A stretch of DNA of 7,002 nucleotides from an uncultured Bacteroidota bacterium. Its GTDB lineage: Bacteria; Bacteroidota; Bacteroidia; Flavobacteriales; Flavobacteriaceae. A program made the position numbers and the translations under genes. The stretch is from contig CAILTC010000586.1 in NCBI GenBank assembly GCA_903837025.1, positions 1 to 7,002 on the forward strand, given 5' to 3'. Shown one piece after another: positions 1 through 6,493 of this stretch (position 1 is the stretch's first letter; each line of letters opens with the position of its first letter). The notes below the pieces were generated by a model. It was not told the DNA's origin. It searched no databases and saw nothing but the letters and a program-made list of their open reading frames with translations.

Positions 1-28
1 CTAAATTGTAAATTTTAGTTAGCAATTT

Positions 29-83
29 CAACTCAAAACGAATTATTTTTTATACTACAACTCATAACGTACAACTCAAAACT
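29..83. repeat. Three copies of CAACTCAWAACK upstream of rfbA
   Basis: Near-identical 12-base units lie at 29-40 (caactcaaaacg), 58-69 (caactcataacg) and 72-83 (caactcaaaact). The start-to-start spacings are 29 and 14 bases. They fill most of the leader between the left window edge and the rfbA ATG at 93. The copies are directly visible. Their role is unknown: they could be a short dispersed intergenic repeat, protein-binding sites or slippage products. No TAnnTTTG -7 box is seen in this leader, so rfbA may be transcribed from further upstream. Confidence 0.5.
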
Positions 84-92
84 TTACAAGCA

Positions 93-962
93 ATGAAAGG
101 AATAATTTTAGCTGGAGGATCGGGAACTAGATTGCATCCATTAACATTGGCGATGAGTAAACAAATGATGCCTGTTTATGACAAGCCTATGATTTATTAT
201 CCACTGTCGACTTTGATGATGGCCGGAATAAATGAAATACTAATCATTTCGACTCCTCATGATTTGCCTAATTTCAAAAAATTATTGGGCGATGGTTCAA
301 GTATAGGATGTCAATTTAGTTATGCTGAACAAGTCGTACCAAATGGATTGGCACAAGCCTTTGTGATTGGCGAAGAATTTATCGGGAAAGATAGTGTTGC
401 TTTGGTTTTAGGAGATAATATTTTCTTTGGAGCAAATATGGGTGAATTGTTGAAATCGAATACCAAACCAAATGGAGGAGTAGTTTTTGCTTACCATGTT
501 TCGGATCCTGAAAGATATGGTGTGGTCGAATTTGACGAAAATTTGAAAGCCCTTTCTATCGAGGAAAAACCTTTGGAACCTAAATCTAATTATGCAGTTC
601 CAGGATTATATTTCTATGATAATTCGGTAGTAGAAATAGCCAAAAATATAAAACCGAGTCCACGAGGGGAATACGAAATAACCGATGTTAATAAAGTGTA
701 TCTTGAACAAGGAAAATTAAAGGTCGGAATTCTTAACAGAGGTACGGCTTGGCTTGATACAGGAACTTTTAATAGTTTAATGCAAGCAGGGCAATTTGTG
801 CAAGTTTTAGAAGAGCGTCAGGGTTTAAAAGTAGGTTGTATCGAAGAAATTGCTTGGCGCCAAGGTTTTATTACTAATGAGCAACTCGAAGCTTTGGCTC
901 AGCCTTTGATAAAATCAGGTTATGGAGATTACTTGATCCACTTATTGAAACATAAAAGATAA
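93..962 (+). CDS. rfbA: Glucose-1-phosphate thymidylyltransferase (RfbA/RmlA)
   Basis: This cytoplasmic enzyme joins dTTP and glucose-1-phosphate to give dTDP-glucose and pyrophosphate, the first step towards dTDP-L-rhamnose and other dTDP-deoxysugars. The 289-residue length is typical of the short RmlA form. The N-terminal nucleotide-binding loop [13 protein letters not shown] is at residues 6-18, followed by [12 protein letters not shown] with the conserved lysine K23. LGDN is at 106-109, where D108 is an expected metal ligand, EEKP is at 157-160, and [11 protein letters not shown] is at 216-226, where D222 is the second expected metal ligand. GEYEITDVN (192-200) is also a family hallmark. 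The ATG start sits directly before the invariant GIILAGG segment. No Shine-Dalgarno sequence is visible, as is usual in Bacteroidota. The partner genes rfbB, rfbC and rfbD are not in the window and may lie to the left. A 171-base gap separates it from the next gene. Confidence 0.97.
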   Translation: MKGIILAGGSGTRLHPLTLAMSKQMMPVYDKPMIYYPLSTLMMAGINEILIISTPHDLPNFKKLLGDGSSIGCQFSYAEQVVPNGLAQAFVIGEEFIGKDSVALVLGDNIFFGANMGELLKSNTKPNGGVVFAYHVSDPERYGVVEFDENLKALSIEEKPLEPKSNYAVPGLYFYDNSVVEIAKNIKPSPRGEYEITDVNKVYLEQGKLKVGILNRGTAWLDTGTFNSLMQAGQFVQVLEERQGLKVGCIEEIAWRQGFITNEQLEALAQPLIKSGYGDYLIHLLKHKR

Positions 963-1074
963 TATTGTTTTTTGTGTGTTTTCGACTTTTTTAAATTAAT
1001 TCATTTAGTTGATTTTTAAATACAGTTTGTCTGCTTAATGAAATAATTTGAACTTGTATTAAACTAAATTAACT

Positions 1075-1091
1075 TATAGTTTGTATTTTTG
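1075..1091 (+). promoter_or_regulatory. Possible -7 box for the dehydratase gene
   Basis: TATTTTTG at 1084-1091 matches the Bacteroidota -7 consensus TAnnTTTG and would give a leader of roughly 35-40 bases before the TTG start at 1134. No TTTG lies at the usual 17-23 base distance. An overlapping variant, TA-N3-TTTG at 1075-1083, has a TTG 18 bases upstream (1054-1056). The AT-rich context makes chance matches likely, so the gene could instead be read through from rfbA. Confidence 0.3.
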
Positions 1092-1133
1092 TGATGATTT
1101 TAAGGATTACATTCTAATAAAAAAAAATAAATT

Positions 1134-3101
1134 TTGAAGATTGATAAAGAAATTGCTAGTGCTAATCTATTTTCGAGAAACTTCTCTTTTGAAAATTTAA
1201 AGCTCGACCTTCATAATCTAAGCTACTTGCCTAGGTGGATAATCGTAATGATTGATTCCGCAGTTTTGGCTATGTCTTTTATTATTACCTATTTTCTTTT
1301 TGGTAGCATTGGCTCTCATTATATATACCCTGCATACGATTTTGTATTTATTTCTTCTTTACTTGGGGTAAATATTTTCTTTTTTTGGCTATTTAGGACC
1401 TATTCGGGTATTATTAGACACTCCTCTTTTACGGATGCAATTAAGCTTTTCTTTTCACAAATATCAGTTTTAGTTTTCTTCCTTTTTTTAAATTTTGTTT
1501 ATAATTTATTTTTTCATGAAAAGATATTTAAAAACTCAGCACTTTTTATAAATATAGTCCTTTCGTTTTGTGGTTTGTTTTTTTATCGTGTGATTGTAAA
1601 ACAGGCTTTCGAAATTTATTTTTCAAAAAATAATAATAACAAATTAATACGAACGCTTATTTACGGTACTGATGCAAATGCAATATCGGTAGCCAATGCA
1701 TTAAAGTTTGAAACACCAACACGATTTAAAATTGTAGGGTTTGTTGACAAGGACCATCAAAACGCATCAAAACGAATGTTGGATTTACCTATTTTAAGTC
1801 AAAAGAAAAAGTTTTTCACTTTGATGCGTTCTATAGGTGCCGAAGGGGTAATTTTTGCAGATAGAAGTTTATCAAGAGAAGACCAATTGGTAATTGTAGA
1901 TCAGTGTTTAGAGTTTAATTATAGTGTGTATACAGTGCCGCAAATTTCGGATTGGGAAGATCAAAAAGAAATTTCCAAAAAAGTAAAAAACATTCAAATT
2001 GAAGATTTATTAGAAAGAAAGCCAATTGTATTAGACAATAAATCTATCAAAAAACAATTACATAATAAAACGGTATTGATAACCGGTGCAGCTGGATCAA
2101 TAGGAAGTGAAATTGCAAGACAAGTATTAGGATTTTTTCCTAAAGAAATTATTATTCTAGATCAGGCCGAAACACCTTTGCATCATTTAAGTTTAGAAAT
2201 GGGAAGTTTAGGATTTGATTCGAAAATATATAATGTAATTGCTGATATCAGGAACAAGGAAGCTCTGCAACGAGTTTTTAAATTACATAATCCACAAGTT
2301 GTTTTTCATGCTGCGGCGTACAAACATGTACCCATGATGGAAGAAAATCCTTCACAAGCTATTTTAAACAATATTGAAGGGACTAAAAATTTAGCTGATT
2401 TATCATGTTTATATAAAGTCAAAAACTTTGTAATGATTTCAACCGATAAGGCAGTAAATCCTAGTAATGTAATGGGGGCGAGTAAGAGAATTGCCGAAAA
2501 ATACGTACAGTCTTTGCATTTGAAAAGCATGAAAGAAAATGGGCATAATGGAACAAAATTCATTACCACCCGTTTCGGAAATGTATTAGGATCTAATGGG
2601 TCTGTGGTGCCTTTATTTACAAGTCAAATAGACAAAGGAGGCCCTGTTACTATAACCCATAAGGATATTATCAGATATTTTATGACAATTCCAGAAGCTT
2701 GCCAATTAGTTCTTGAAGCTGCTACTATGGGTAATGGAGGAGAAATCTATATTTTTGATATGGGAAAACCTGTCAAAATAATAGATTTAGCCAGAAAGAT
2801 GATTAAGTTAGCTGGGTTTGTTCCGGATGTGGATATCAAAATTCAAATAGTTGGCTTGCGACCAGGCGAAAAATTATATGAAGAATTACTCAATGATACT
2901 TCTAAAACCTTGCCCACTCATCATGAAAAAATCATGATTGCGCAAGACCTGCAAGAAGAATTCGAAATGCTACATTTAGATATTGACGAGCTTGTTGGTA
3001 TGGCTAATTTCTTTGACAATGAGGATATTGTAGTGAAAATGAAAAAAATTGTCCCTGAGTTTAGGAGTATGAACTCCGTTTTTACCATATTAGATAAATA
3101 A
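1134..3101 (+). CDS. capD: Membrane-anchored UDP-sugar 4,6-dehydratase, CapD/WbpM/PglF family
   Basis: Family members convert UDP-GlcNAc (or UDP-GalNAc) to a UDP-4-keto-6-deoxy sugar, the precursor of QuiNAc, FucNAc or diamino sugars in surface glycans. The 655-residue length fits the long form. Residues about 35-152 hold four hydrophobic segments (roughly 35-58, 67-87, 105-127, 134-152). A first nucleotide-binding-like domain begins at RTLIYGTDANA (173-183). The catalytic extended-SDR domain starts with TGAAGSIG (317-324) and contains AAAYKHVP (393-400), STDKAVNP (436-443) and MxxxK (M447, K451), the family's methionine in place of the usual SDR tyrosine. GLRPGEKLYEELL lies at 574-586. The start must be TTG: an in-frame TAA at 1128-1130 lies six bases upstream, and the next ATG (codon 39) would remove the segment just before the first membrane helix. 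Exact substrate cannot be read from the sequence. The symbol is family-level. It is convergent with the phosphatase gene. Confidence 0.93.
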   Translation: MKIDKEIASANLFSRNFSFENLKLDLHNLSYLPRWIIVMIDSAVLAMSFIITYFLFGSIGSHYIYPAYDFVFISSLLGVNIFFFWLFRTYSGIIRHSSFTDAIKLFFSQISVLVFFLFLNFVYNLFFHEKIFKNSALFINIVLSFCGLFFYRVIVKQAFEIYFSKNNNNKLIRTLIYGTDANAISVANALKFETPTRFKIVGFVDKDHQNASKRMLDLPILSQKKKFFTLMRSIGAEGVIFADRSLSREDQLVIVDQCLEFNYSVYTVPQISDWEDQKEISKKVKNIQIEDLLERKPIVLDNKSIKKQLHNKTVLITGAAGSIGSEIARQVLGFFPKEIIILDQAETPLHHLSLEMGSLGFDSKIYNVIADIRNKEALQRVFKLHNPQVVFHAAAYKHVPMMEENPSQAILNNIEGTKNLADLSCLYKVKNFVMISTDKAVNPSNVMGASKRIAEKYVQSLHLKSMKENGHNGTKFITTRFGNVLGSNGSVVPLFTSQIDKGGPVTITHKDIIRYFMTIPEACQLVLEAATMGNGGEIYIFDMGKPVKIIDLARKMIKLAGFVPDVDIKIQIVGLRPGEKLYEELLNDTSKTLPTHHEKIMIAQDLQEEFEMLHLDIDELVGMANFFDNEDIVVKMKKIVPEFRSMNSVFTILDK

Positions 3102-3122
3102 AAATAATTCGTTTGTAATAAT

Positions 3123-3164
3123 AAAAAAGTTTACCCATGAGATATTTCATTTGTAAACCTTTTT
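3123..3164. terminator. Bidirectional intrinsic terminator between convergent genes
   Basis: GTTTAC (3129-3134) pairs perfectly with GTAAAC (3153-3158). The stem extends through AAAAA (3124-3128) and TTTTT (3160-3164) with one bulged C at 3159. The loop can form an inner ATGA/TCAT stem (3137-3140 with 3147-3150). The flanking A-tract and T-tract give a U-run after the hairpin on either strand. It lies 22 bases past the dehydratase stop and 29 bases past the phosphatase stop, where a shared terminator is expected. Confidence 0.75.
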
Positions 3165-3192
3165 ATTTAAAACAATAAAGCCAGATTGGAAT

Positions 3193-3930
3193 CTATAAAC
3201 TAAAAAATTGATTGTTGGAAATAATCTCCTTTAGAGGGGTCAAATCTTTTACTCTCACTTTTTGTTCAAATGCAGCAATATGATTGTCATGATGAACATC
3301 CGATCCTACGAAGTTATACATTCCCTTTTGAAGTAGTTTTTCAGCAACTTTAGCAATTTGATCCCCATAGTAGCCCACTACAGCTGCTAAATTTAGCTGA
3401 AACAAACAACCCGCTCTTTTTAGTTTTTGATATTCGTCAAAATTAGCATGAAAAAATATATAACGTTCTGGATGTGCCAAGACAGGTGTGTAACCCGCTA
3501 CTTGTAAGTCAAATAAAATTTCATATAATTGAATTGGAGGATTGATATAGGACATTTCGACCAATACATAATTATCCTTTAGAGTCAAGAGTTTTTCCGA
3601 TTTGAATAATTGTACAAAATGGTCGTCCATCATATACTCAGCCGCAGCGCGAAAAGGAACTGTGATTTGATATTTTTCAAGTTCAAGTACTGTTTCCTGT
3701 TTCAAATCTTTAATTTGCTCACCCGAATTATCCCATAGATTAAAAATAATATGTGGAGTGGTTATAAATTGTGATACTCCCAACGCTTTAAGAGATTGAA
3801 TAAGTCTTAGACTATCTCCAAAAGTTTTCGCACCATCATCTATCCCAGGTAAAAGATGCGAATGGATATCAACATGATTATCAGGAATTAGATCTTTGAG
3901 TATGGTTTTTGTTCTAAATAAGTTCAGCAT
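3193..3930 (-). CDS. cpsB: PHP-domain tyrosine-protein phosphatase, CpsB/YwqE-like
   Basis: This is a metal-dependent phosphatase of the polymerase-and-histidinol-phosphatase (PHP) fold. Characterised relatives (CpsB/Wzb-type in streptococci, YwqE in Bacillus) dephosphorylate the tyrosine kinase that controls capsule or exopolysaccharide assembly. The 245-residue length is typical. Metal-binding motifs appear in order: DIHSHLLPGIDDG (21-33), TTPH (57-60), AAEYMMD with E98 (96-102), HPERY (153-157) and GSDVHH (209-214). No signal peptide or membrane segment is seen, so it should be cytoplasmic. The ATG is the complement of 3928-3930. It sits only four bases from a promoter -7 box, implying an almost leaderless transcript. 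It is the only leftward gene here, convergent with the dehydratase and divergent from wzm, so it is its own transcription unit. No cognate tyrosine kinase is visible in the window. The symbol is family-level. Confidence 0.93.
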   Translation of the reverse strand: MLNLFRTKTILKDLIPDNHVDIHSHLLPGIDDGAKTFGDSLRLIQSLKALGVSQFITTPHIIFNLWDNSGEQIKDLKQETVLELEKYQITVPFRAAAEYMMDDHFVQLFKSEKLLTLKDNYVLVEMSYINPPIQLYEILFDLQVAGYTPVLAHPERYIFFHANFDEYQKLKRAGCLFQLNLAAVVGYYGDQIAKVAEKLLQKGMYNFVGSDVHHDNHIAAFEQKVRVKDLTPLKEIISNNQFFSL

Positions 3931-3934
3931 GCCG

Positions 3935-3964
3935 CGAAGATAAACATTTTGTTATTTAGTCAAA
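3935..3964 (-). promoter_or_regulatory. Promoter for the PHP phosphatase gene
   Basis: Read on the minus strand, TTTG (complement of 3961-3964) is followed by an 18-base spacer and TATCTTCG (complement of 3935-3942). This matches the Bacteroidota layout TTTG-N17-23-TAnnTTTG with one mismatch in the -7 box. The box ends four bases before the ATG, so transcription would start at or beside the start codon. Such very short leaders are known in this phylum. The fit is by eye and has no experimental support. Confidence 0.6.
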
Positions 3965-4084
3965 AAAAAATATCTCAAAAACCAAATTTTTATAAAATAT
4001 ATTAAAAAACGATTCTCTATATAAATTGAATCATAATGCGATATTTTTTATTTTTTATCAAAAAAAGACCCCCACTTATCTCTT

Positions 4085-4111
4085 TTAATAATTACCCCCA
4101 TTAATTATTGA
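4085..4111. other. AT-stem hairpin with a C-rich loop
   Basis: AATAATTA (4087-4094) pairs perfectly with TAATTATT (4102-4109) around the loop CCCCCAT (4095-4101). A G-T wobble and one A-T pair extend the stem by two. A second CCCCCA at 4069-4074 lies 26 bases upstream. The hairpin is upstream of the wzm promoter candidate, has no terminal T-run and does not look like a terminator. It could be an operator or a structure in a longer transcript; function unknown. Confidence 0.4.
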
Positions 4112-4141
4112 TTATGTCTAATCTTATACCAAAAGTATATT

Positions 4142-4171
4142 TTCGAATTACAAACTATAATGCTATATTTG
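4142..4171 (+). promoter_or_regulatory. Promoter candidate for wzm-wzt
   Basis: TATATTTG at 4164-4171 is a perfect match to the Bacteroidota -7 consensus TAnnTTTG and is followed by C. TTCG at 4142-4145, one mismatch from the -33 TTTG, lies 18 bases upstream, the expected spacing. Transcription would start near 4175, leaving a leader of about 57 bases before the wzm ATG at 4233. Confidence 0.55.
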
Positions 4172-4232
4172 CTTGAACGCATATGGTCTCTATGTTGTTT
4201 TAAATATATAAAAGGTAATCCCCGCCTAAATT

Positions 4233-5102
4233 ATGAACGTTCCAGAAAATTCAGATTCAGATTGGTTATTTGAAATAACTCCAAAAAATAAATTCTTCTC
4301 ACTCAATCTCAAAGAGATTTGGCAATACCGAGATCTATTGGTGCTTTTTGTAAAAAGGGACGTAGTTACAGTTTACAAACAAACCGTTTTAGGGCCACTG
4401 TGGTATTTGATTCAGCCTTTATTTACTTCGATTACTTTTACGATTATTTTCAATTCGGTGGCAGGGATAAACACCGGAAGTGTTCCTCCGTTTTTGTTTA
4501 ATTTAGCAGGAATCACCGTGTGGAATTACTTTACTTCTTGTCTCAATGACACCTCAGATACTTTTAAGAAAAATGCAGCTATATTCGGAAAAGTATATTT
4601 TCCAAGGATGATTATGCCATTATCGGTGGTATTATCCAATTTACTAAAATTTGGAATTCAATTCTTTATTTTTATTGCTTTTTATGGGTTTTATTATTTT
4701 CAAGGAGCTGCCATAAGCATGAATGGCTATAGTTTATTTTTTCCATTGTTGGTTGCCTTAATGGGGATTTTGGGACTGGGACTAGGAATGATTATTTCCT
4801 CTTTGGTAACTAAATATAGGGATTTTTCTTACCTAATTGGCTTTGGAGTGCAATTGCTAATGTATTTATCGGCTGTAATGTATCCCATGGCATTAATCAA
4901 GGAGAAATTACCCACTTATGGATGGCTCGTTCGTTACAACCCATTAGCCTATGTTATAGAAACCTCAAGGTATATGTTGCTTAATGTAGGGCATATTTCT
5001 ATTTTGGGATTGATCTATACGATCAGTATAACGATTATTGTTTTTTTTGTAGGCTTGTTGGTCTTTAATAAAACGGAGAAAAGTTTTATTGATACGGTTT
5101 AG
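4233..5102 (+). CDS. wzm: Polysaccharide ABC transporter permease, ABC-2 type (Wzm)
   Basis: Inner-membrane permease of the exporter that moves finished, lipid-linked O-antigen or capsule chains across the cytoplasmic membrane, working as a dimer with the ATPase encoded next. The 289-residue length is typical. The amphipathic N-terminal region leads into VKRDVVTVYKQTVLGPLWY (40-58), a strong family signature. Hydrophobic segments follow at about 59-77, 87-104, 127-155, 168-190, 200-220 and 256-276, consistent with six membrane spans. VTKYRDF (192-198) and RYNPLAYVIETSRY (234-247) are conserved in this family. The C-terminus TEKSFIDTV is also typical. The ATG at 4233 is the natural start; AAAGG at 4211-4215 is too far upstream to be a convincing ribosome site. 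The wzt gene follows after 86 bases and is almost certainly cotranscribed. Confidence 0.95.
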   Translation: MNVPENSDSDWLFEITPKNKFFSLNLKEIWQYRDLLVLFVKRDVVTVYKQTVLGPLWYLIQPLFTSITFTIIFNSVAGINTGSVPPFLFNLAGITVWNYFTSCLNDTSDTFKKNAAIFGKVYFPRMIMPLSVVLSNLLKFGIQFFIFIAFYGFYYFQGAAISMNGYSLFFPLLVALMGILGLGLGMIISSLVTKYRDFSYLIGFGVQLLMYLSAVMYPMALIKEKLPTYGWLVRYNPLAYVIETSRYMLLNVGHISILGLIYTISITIIVFFVGLLVFNKTEKSFIDTV

Positions 5103-5188
5103 GATTTCAGTTTACGAATTAAAATTTATTATTAAAATGAAATTGTTAATTCATCATTATTGGATTATGCAAATAAACTATTTGAACT

Positions 5189-6421
5189 TTGAATAAAGAA
5201 ATTATATTAAAGGCCGAAAATATCTCCAAACAATACCGTCTTGGGCAGGTAGGGACAGGAACACTTAGTCATGATTTAAACCGCTGGTGGCATCAAGTGC
5301 GAGGTAAGGAAAATCCGTATTTGAAAATTGGGGATACGAACGATCGTTCTACCAAAGGAACAAGCGATTATGTTTGGGCTTTACAAGACATTAATTTTGA
5401 GGTAGAACGTGGTGAAGTTCTTGGGATTATAGGCAAAAATGGAGCAGGTAAATCTACTTTACTCAAGATATTATCAAAGGTTACTGCACCTACAACAGGA
5501 AGCATAAAATCAAGAGGACGAATTGCTTCTTTGCTCGAAGTAGGCACAGGATTTAACCCAGAACTTACAGGTAAAGAAAATATTTACCTAAACGGAGCTA
5601 TCTTAGGGATGACCAAAAAAGAAATAGCCAGCAAAATTGATGAAATTATTGATTTTTCGGGTTGTGAGCGCTATATAGATACCCCTGTAAAACGATACAG
5701 TAGCGGAATGACGGTACGATTGGCTTTTGCCGTAGCTGCATTTCTTGAACCAGAGATTTTGGTCATTGATGAGGTTCTAGCTGTGGGTGATGCCGAGTTT
5801 CAGAAAAAAGCCATTGGCAAGATGCAGGATATTTCTCGAAAAGAGGGTCGGACGGTATTGTTCGTGAGCCATAATATGGCAGCAATACAGAGTTTATGTA
5901 CTAGAGCCATTTTGTTAGAAAAAGGGAATATAATAGCTTCTGGAGAAGTAGAAATGATTTTAGAAAAGTATTTACTTACTGATATTAAAGAGGAAATAAA
6001 TAAAGTTACAAATGAAAATTTTGTTGTTGAAATAAAACAAAAAAAAATAATTGATTTTCAAGAAAACATTAAAATAGAGGTATTAATTGATTCTAAAATT
6101 GATTTTGATCAAGTAATATTTATTGATTTTGCGATTTTAAATAAGTTGGAAGAATTTGTAATTCATTATAGAATGAATTATGATGATCAATCTATTAAAA
6201 TTAAAAGTGGAAATAATACTTTTTCATTTGAAATTGATAATCCTGGTTTGATATTAGGAGAATATTCTTTCGTATTTTATATATATGATCAATTGAAAAA
6301 TGTTTTATATTGGGTTGAAAATAGTTCGCAATTTCAAACATCAAATTTGCATGGTATTTTATTGGCAAATACACATTTTAAATCCCATTTAGTACCTAAA
6401 GTAAGACTTAAAAAGAATTAG
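5189..6421 (+). CDS. wzt: Polysaccharide ABC transporter ATP-binding protein with C-terminal extension (Wzt)
   Basis: ATPase subunit that powers polysaccharide export through Wzm. In the nucleotide-binding domain (about 1-260), Walker A GKNGAGKST is at 82-90, the ABC signature YSSGM at 170-174, Walker B ILVIDE at 190-195 and the H-loop histidine at H228 in SHNM. An insertion-like stretch (about 24-62) precedes the core strand, common in Wzt proteins. Residues about 262-410 form an extra domain rich in predicted beta strands, resembling the Wzt C-terminal domain that recognises the glycan or its terminal modification in characterised systems. The start must be TTG: an in-frame TGA at 5183-5185 lies just upstream and the next in-frame ATG is codon 141, inside the ATPase domain. 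GC falls abruptly near 5900-5950: about 46% in 5701-5880 and about 19% in 5941-6120 by hand count. This suggests that the C-terminal domain has a different history. Confidence 0.95.
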   Translation: MNKEIILKAENISKQYRLGQVGTGTLSHDLNRWWHQVRGKENPYLKIGDTNDRSTKGTSDYVWALQDINFEVERGEVLGIIGKNGAGKSTLLKILSKVTAPTTGSIKSRGRIASLLEVGTGFNPELTGKENIYLNGAILGMTKKEIASKIDEIIDFSGCERYIDTPVKRYSSGMTVRLAFAVAAFLEPEILVIDEVLAVGDAEFQKKAIGKMQDISRKEGRTVLFVSHNMAAIQSLCTRAILLEKGNIIASGEVEMILEKYLLTDIKEEINKVTNENFVVEIKQKKIIDFQENIKIEVLIDSKIDFDQVIFIDFAILNKLEEFVIHYRMNYDDQSIKIKSGNNTFSFEIDNPGLILGEYSFVFYIYDQLKNVLYWVENSSQFQTSNLHGILLANTHFKSHLVPKVRLKKN

Positions 6422-6493
6422 TTTGAAAATAAATATTACAACTTAGAGAAGTGTCTTTTTAACAGATCTTCAATTCAAAAATAAATAATAGCA

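Larger units (their letters stand above)
3931..4232. other. Divergent intergenic region between phosphatase gene and wzm
   Basis: This 302-base gap is very AT-rich and has no credible coding frame. It carries the leftward phosphatase promoter at its left end (3935-3964) and a rightward wzm promoter candidate (4142-4171). Between them lie two CCCCCA tracts (4069-4074 and 4095-4100), the second forming the loop of a hairpin. About 60 bases of leader follow the wzm -7 box. I recognise no tRNA, riboswitch or JUMPstart/ops-type element. Confidence 0.7.

Noticed and set aside
1..18. Possible weak hairpin at the left edge that might be a terminator of an upstream gene
   Set aside because: The stem is almost all AT with a bulge and there is no clear T-run after it; the upstream gene is not visible.
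991..1068. Inverted AT-rich arms (TTTAGTT at 1004-1010 and AACTAAA at 1062-1068; TTTAAA pair) after rfbA
   Set aside because: Short, AT-only and widely separated arms are expected by chance at this composition; no terminator-like structure results.
2306..2569. Open frame of 87 codons on the minus strand
   Set aside because: It lies wholly inside the catalytic SDR domain of the dehydratase, whose motifs are intact in the plus frame; the minus product resembles nothing recognisable.
4160..4273. 37-codon frame starting at ATG 4160 ahead of wzm
   Set aside because: It begins upstream of the wzm -7 box, overlaps the wzm start in another frame and has no recognisable content, so it would not be on the predicted transcript.
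4319..4501. Open frame of 60 codons on the plus strand in another phase
   Set aside because: It is fully contained in wzm, whose frame carries the conserved permease motifs; it is an out-of-frame shadow.
5137..5154. ATGAA/TTCAT inverted repeat in the wzm-wzt gap
   Set aside because: Only five pairs followed by a mismatch; too weak to call a regulatory structure.
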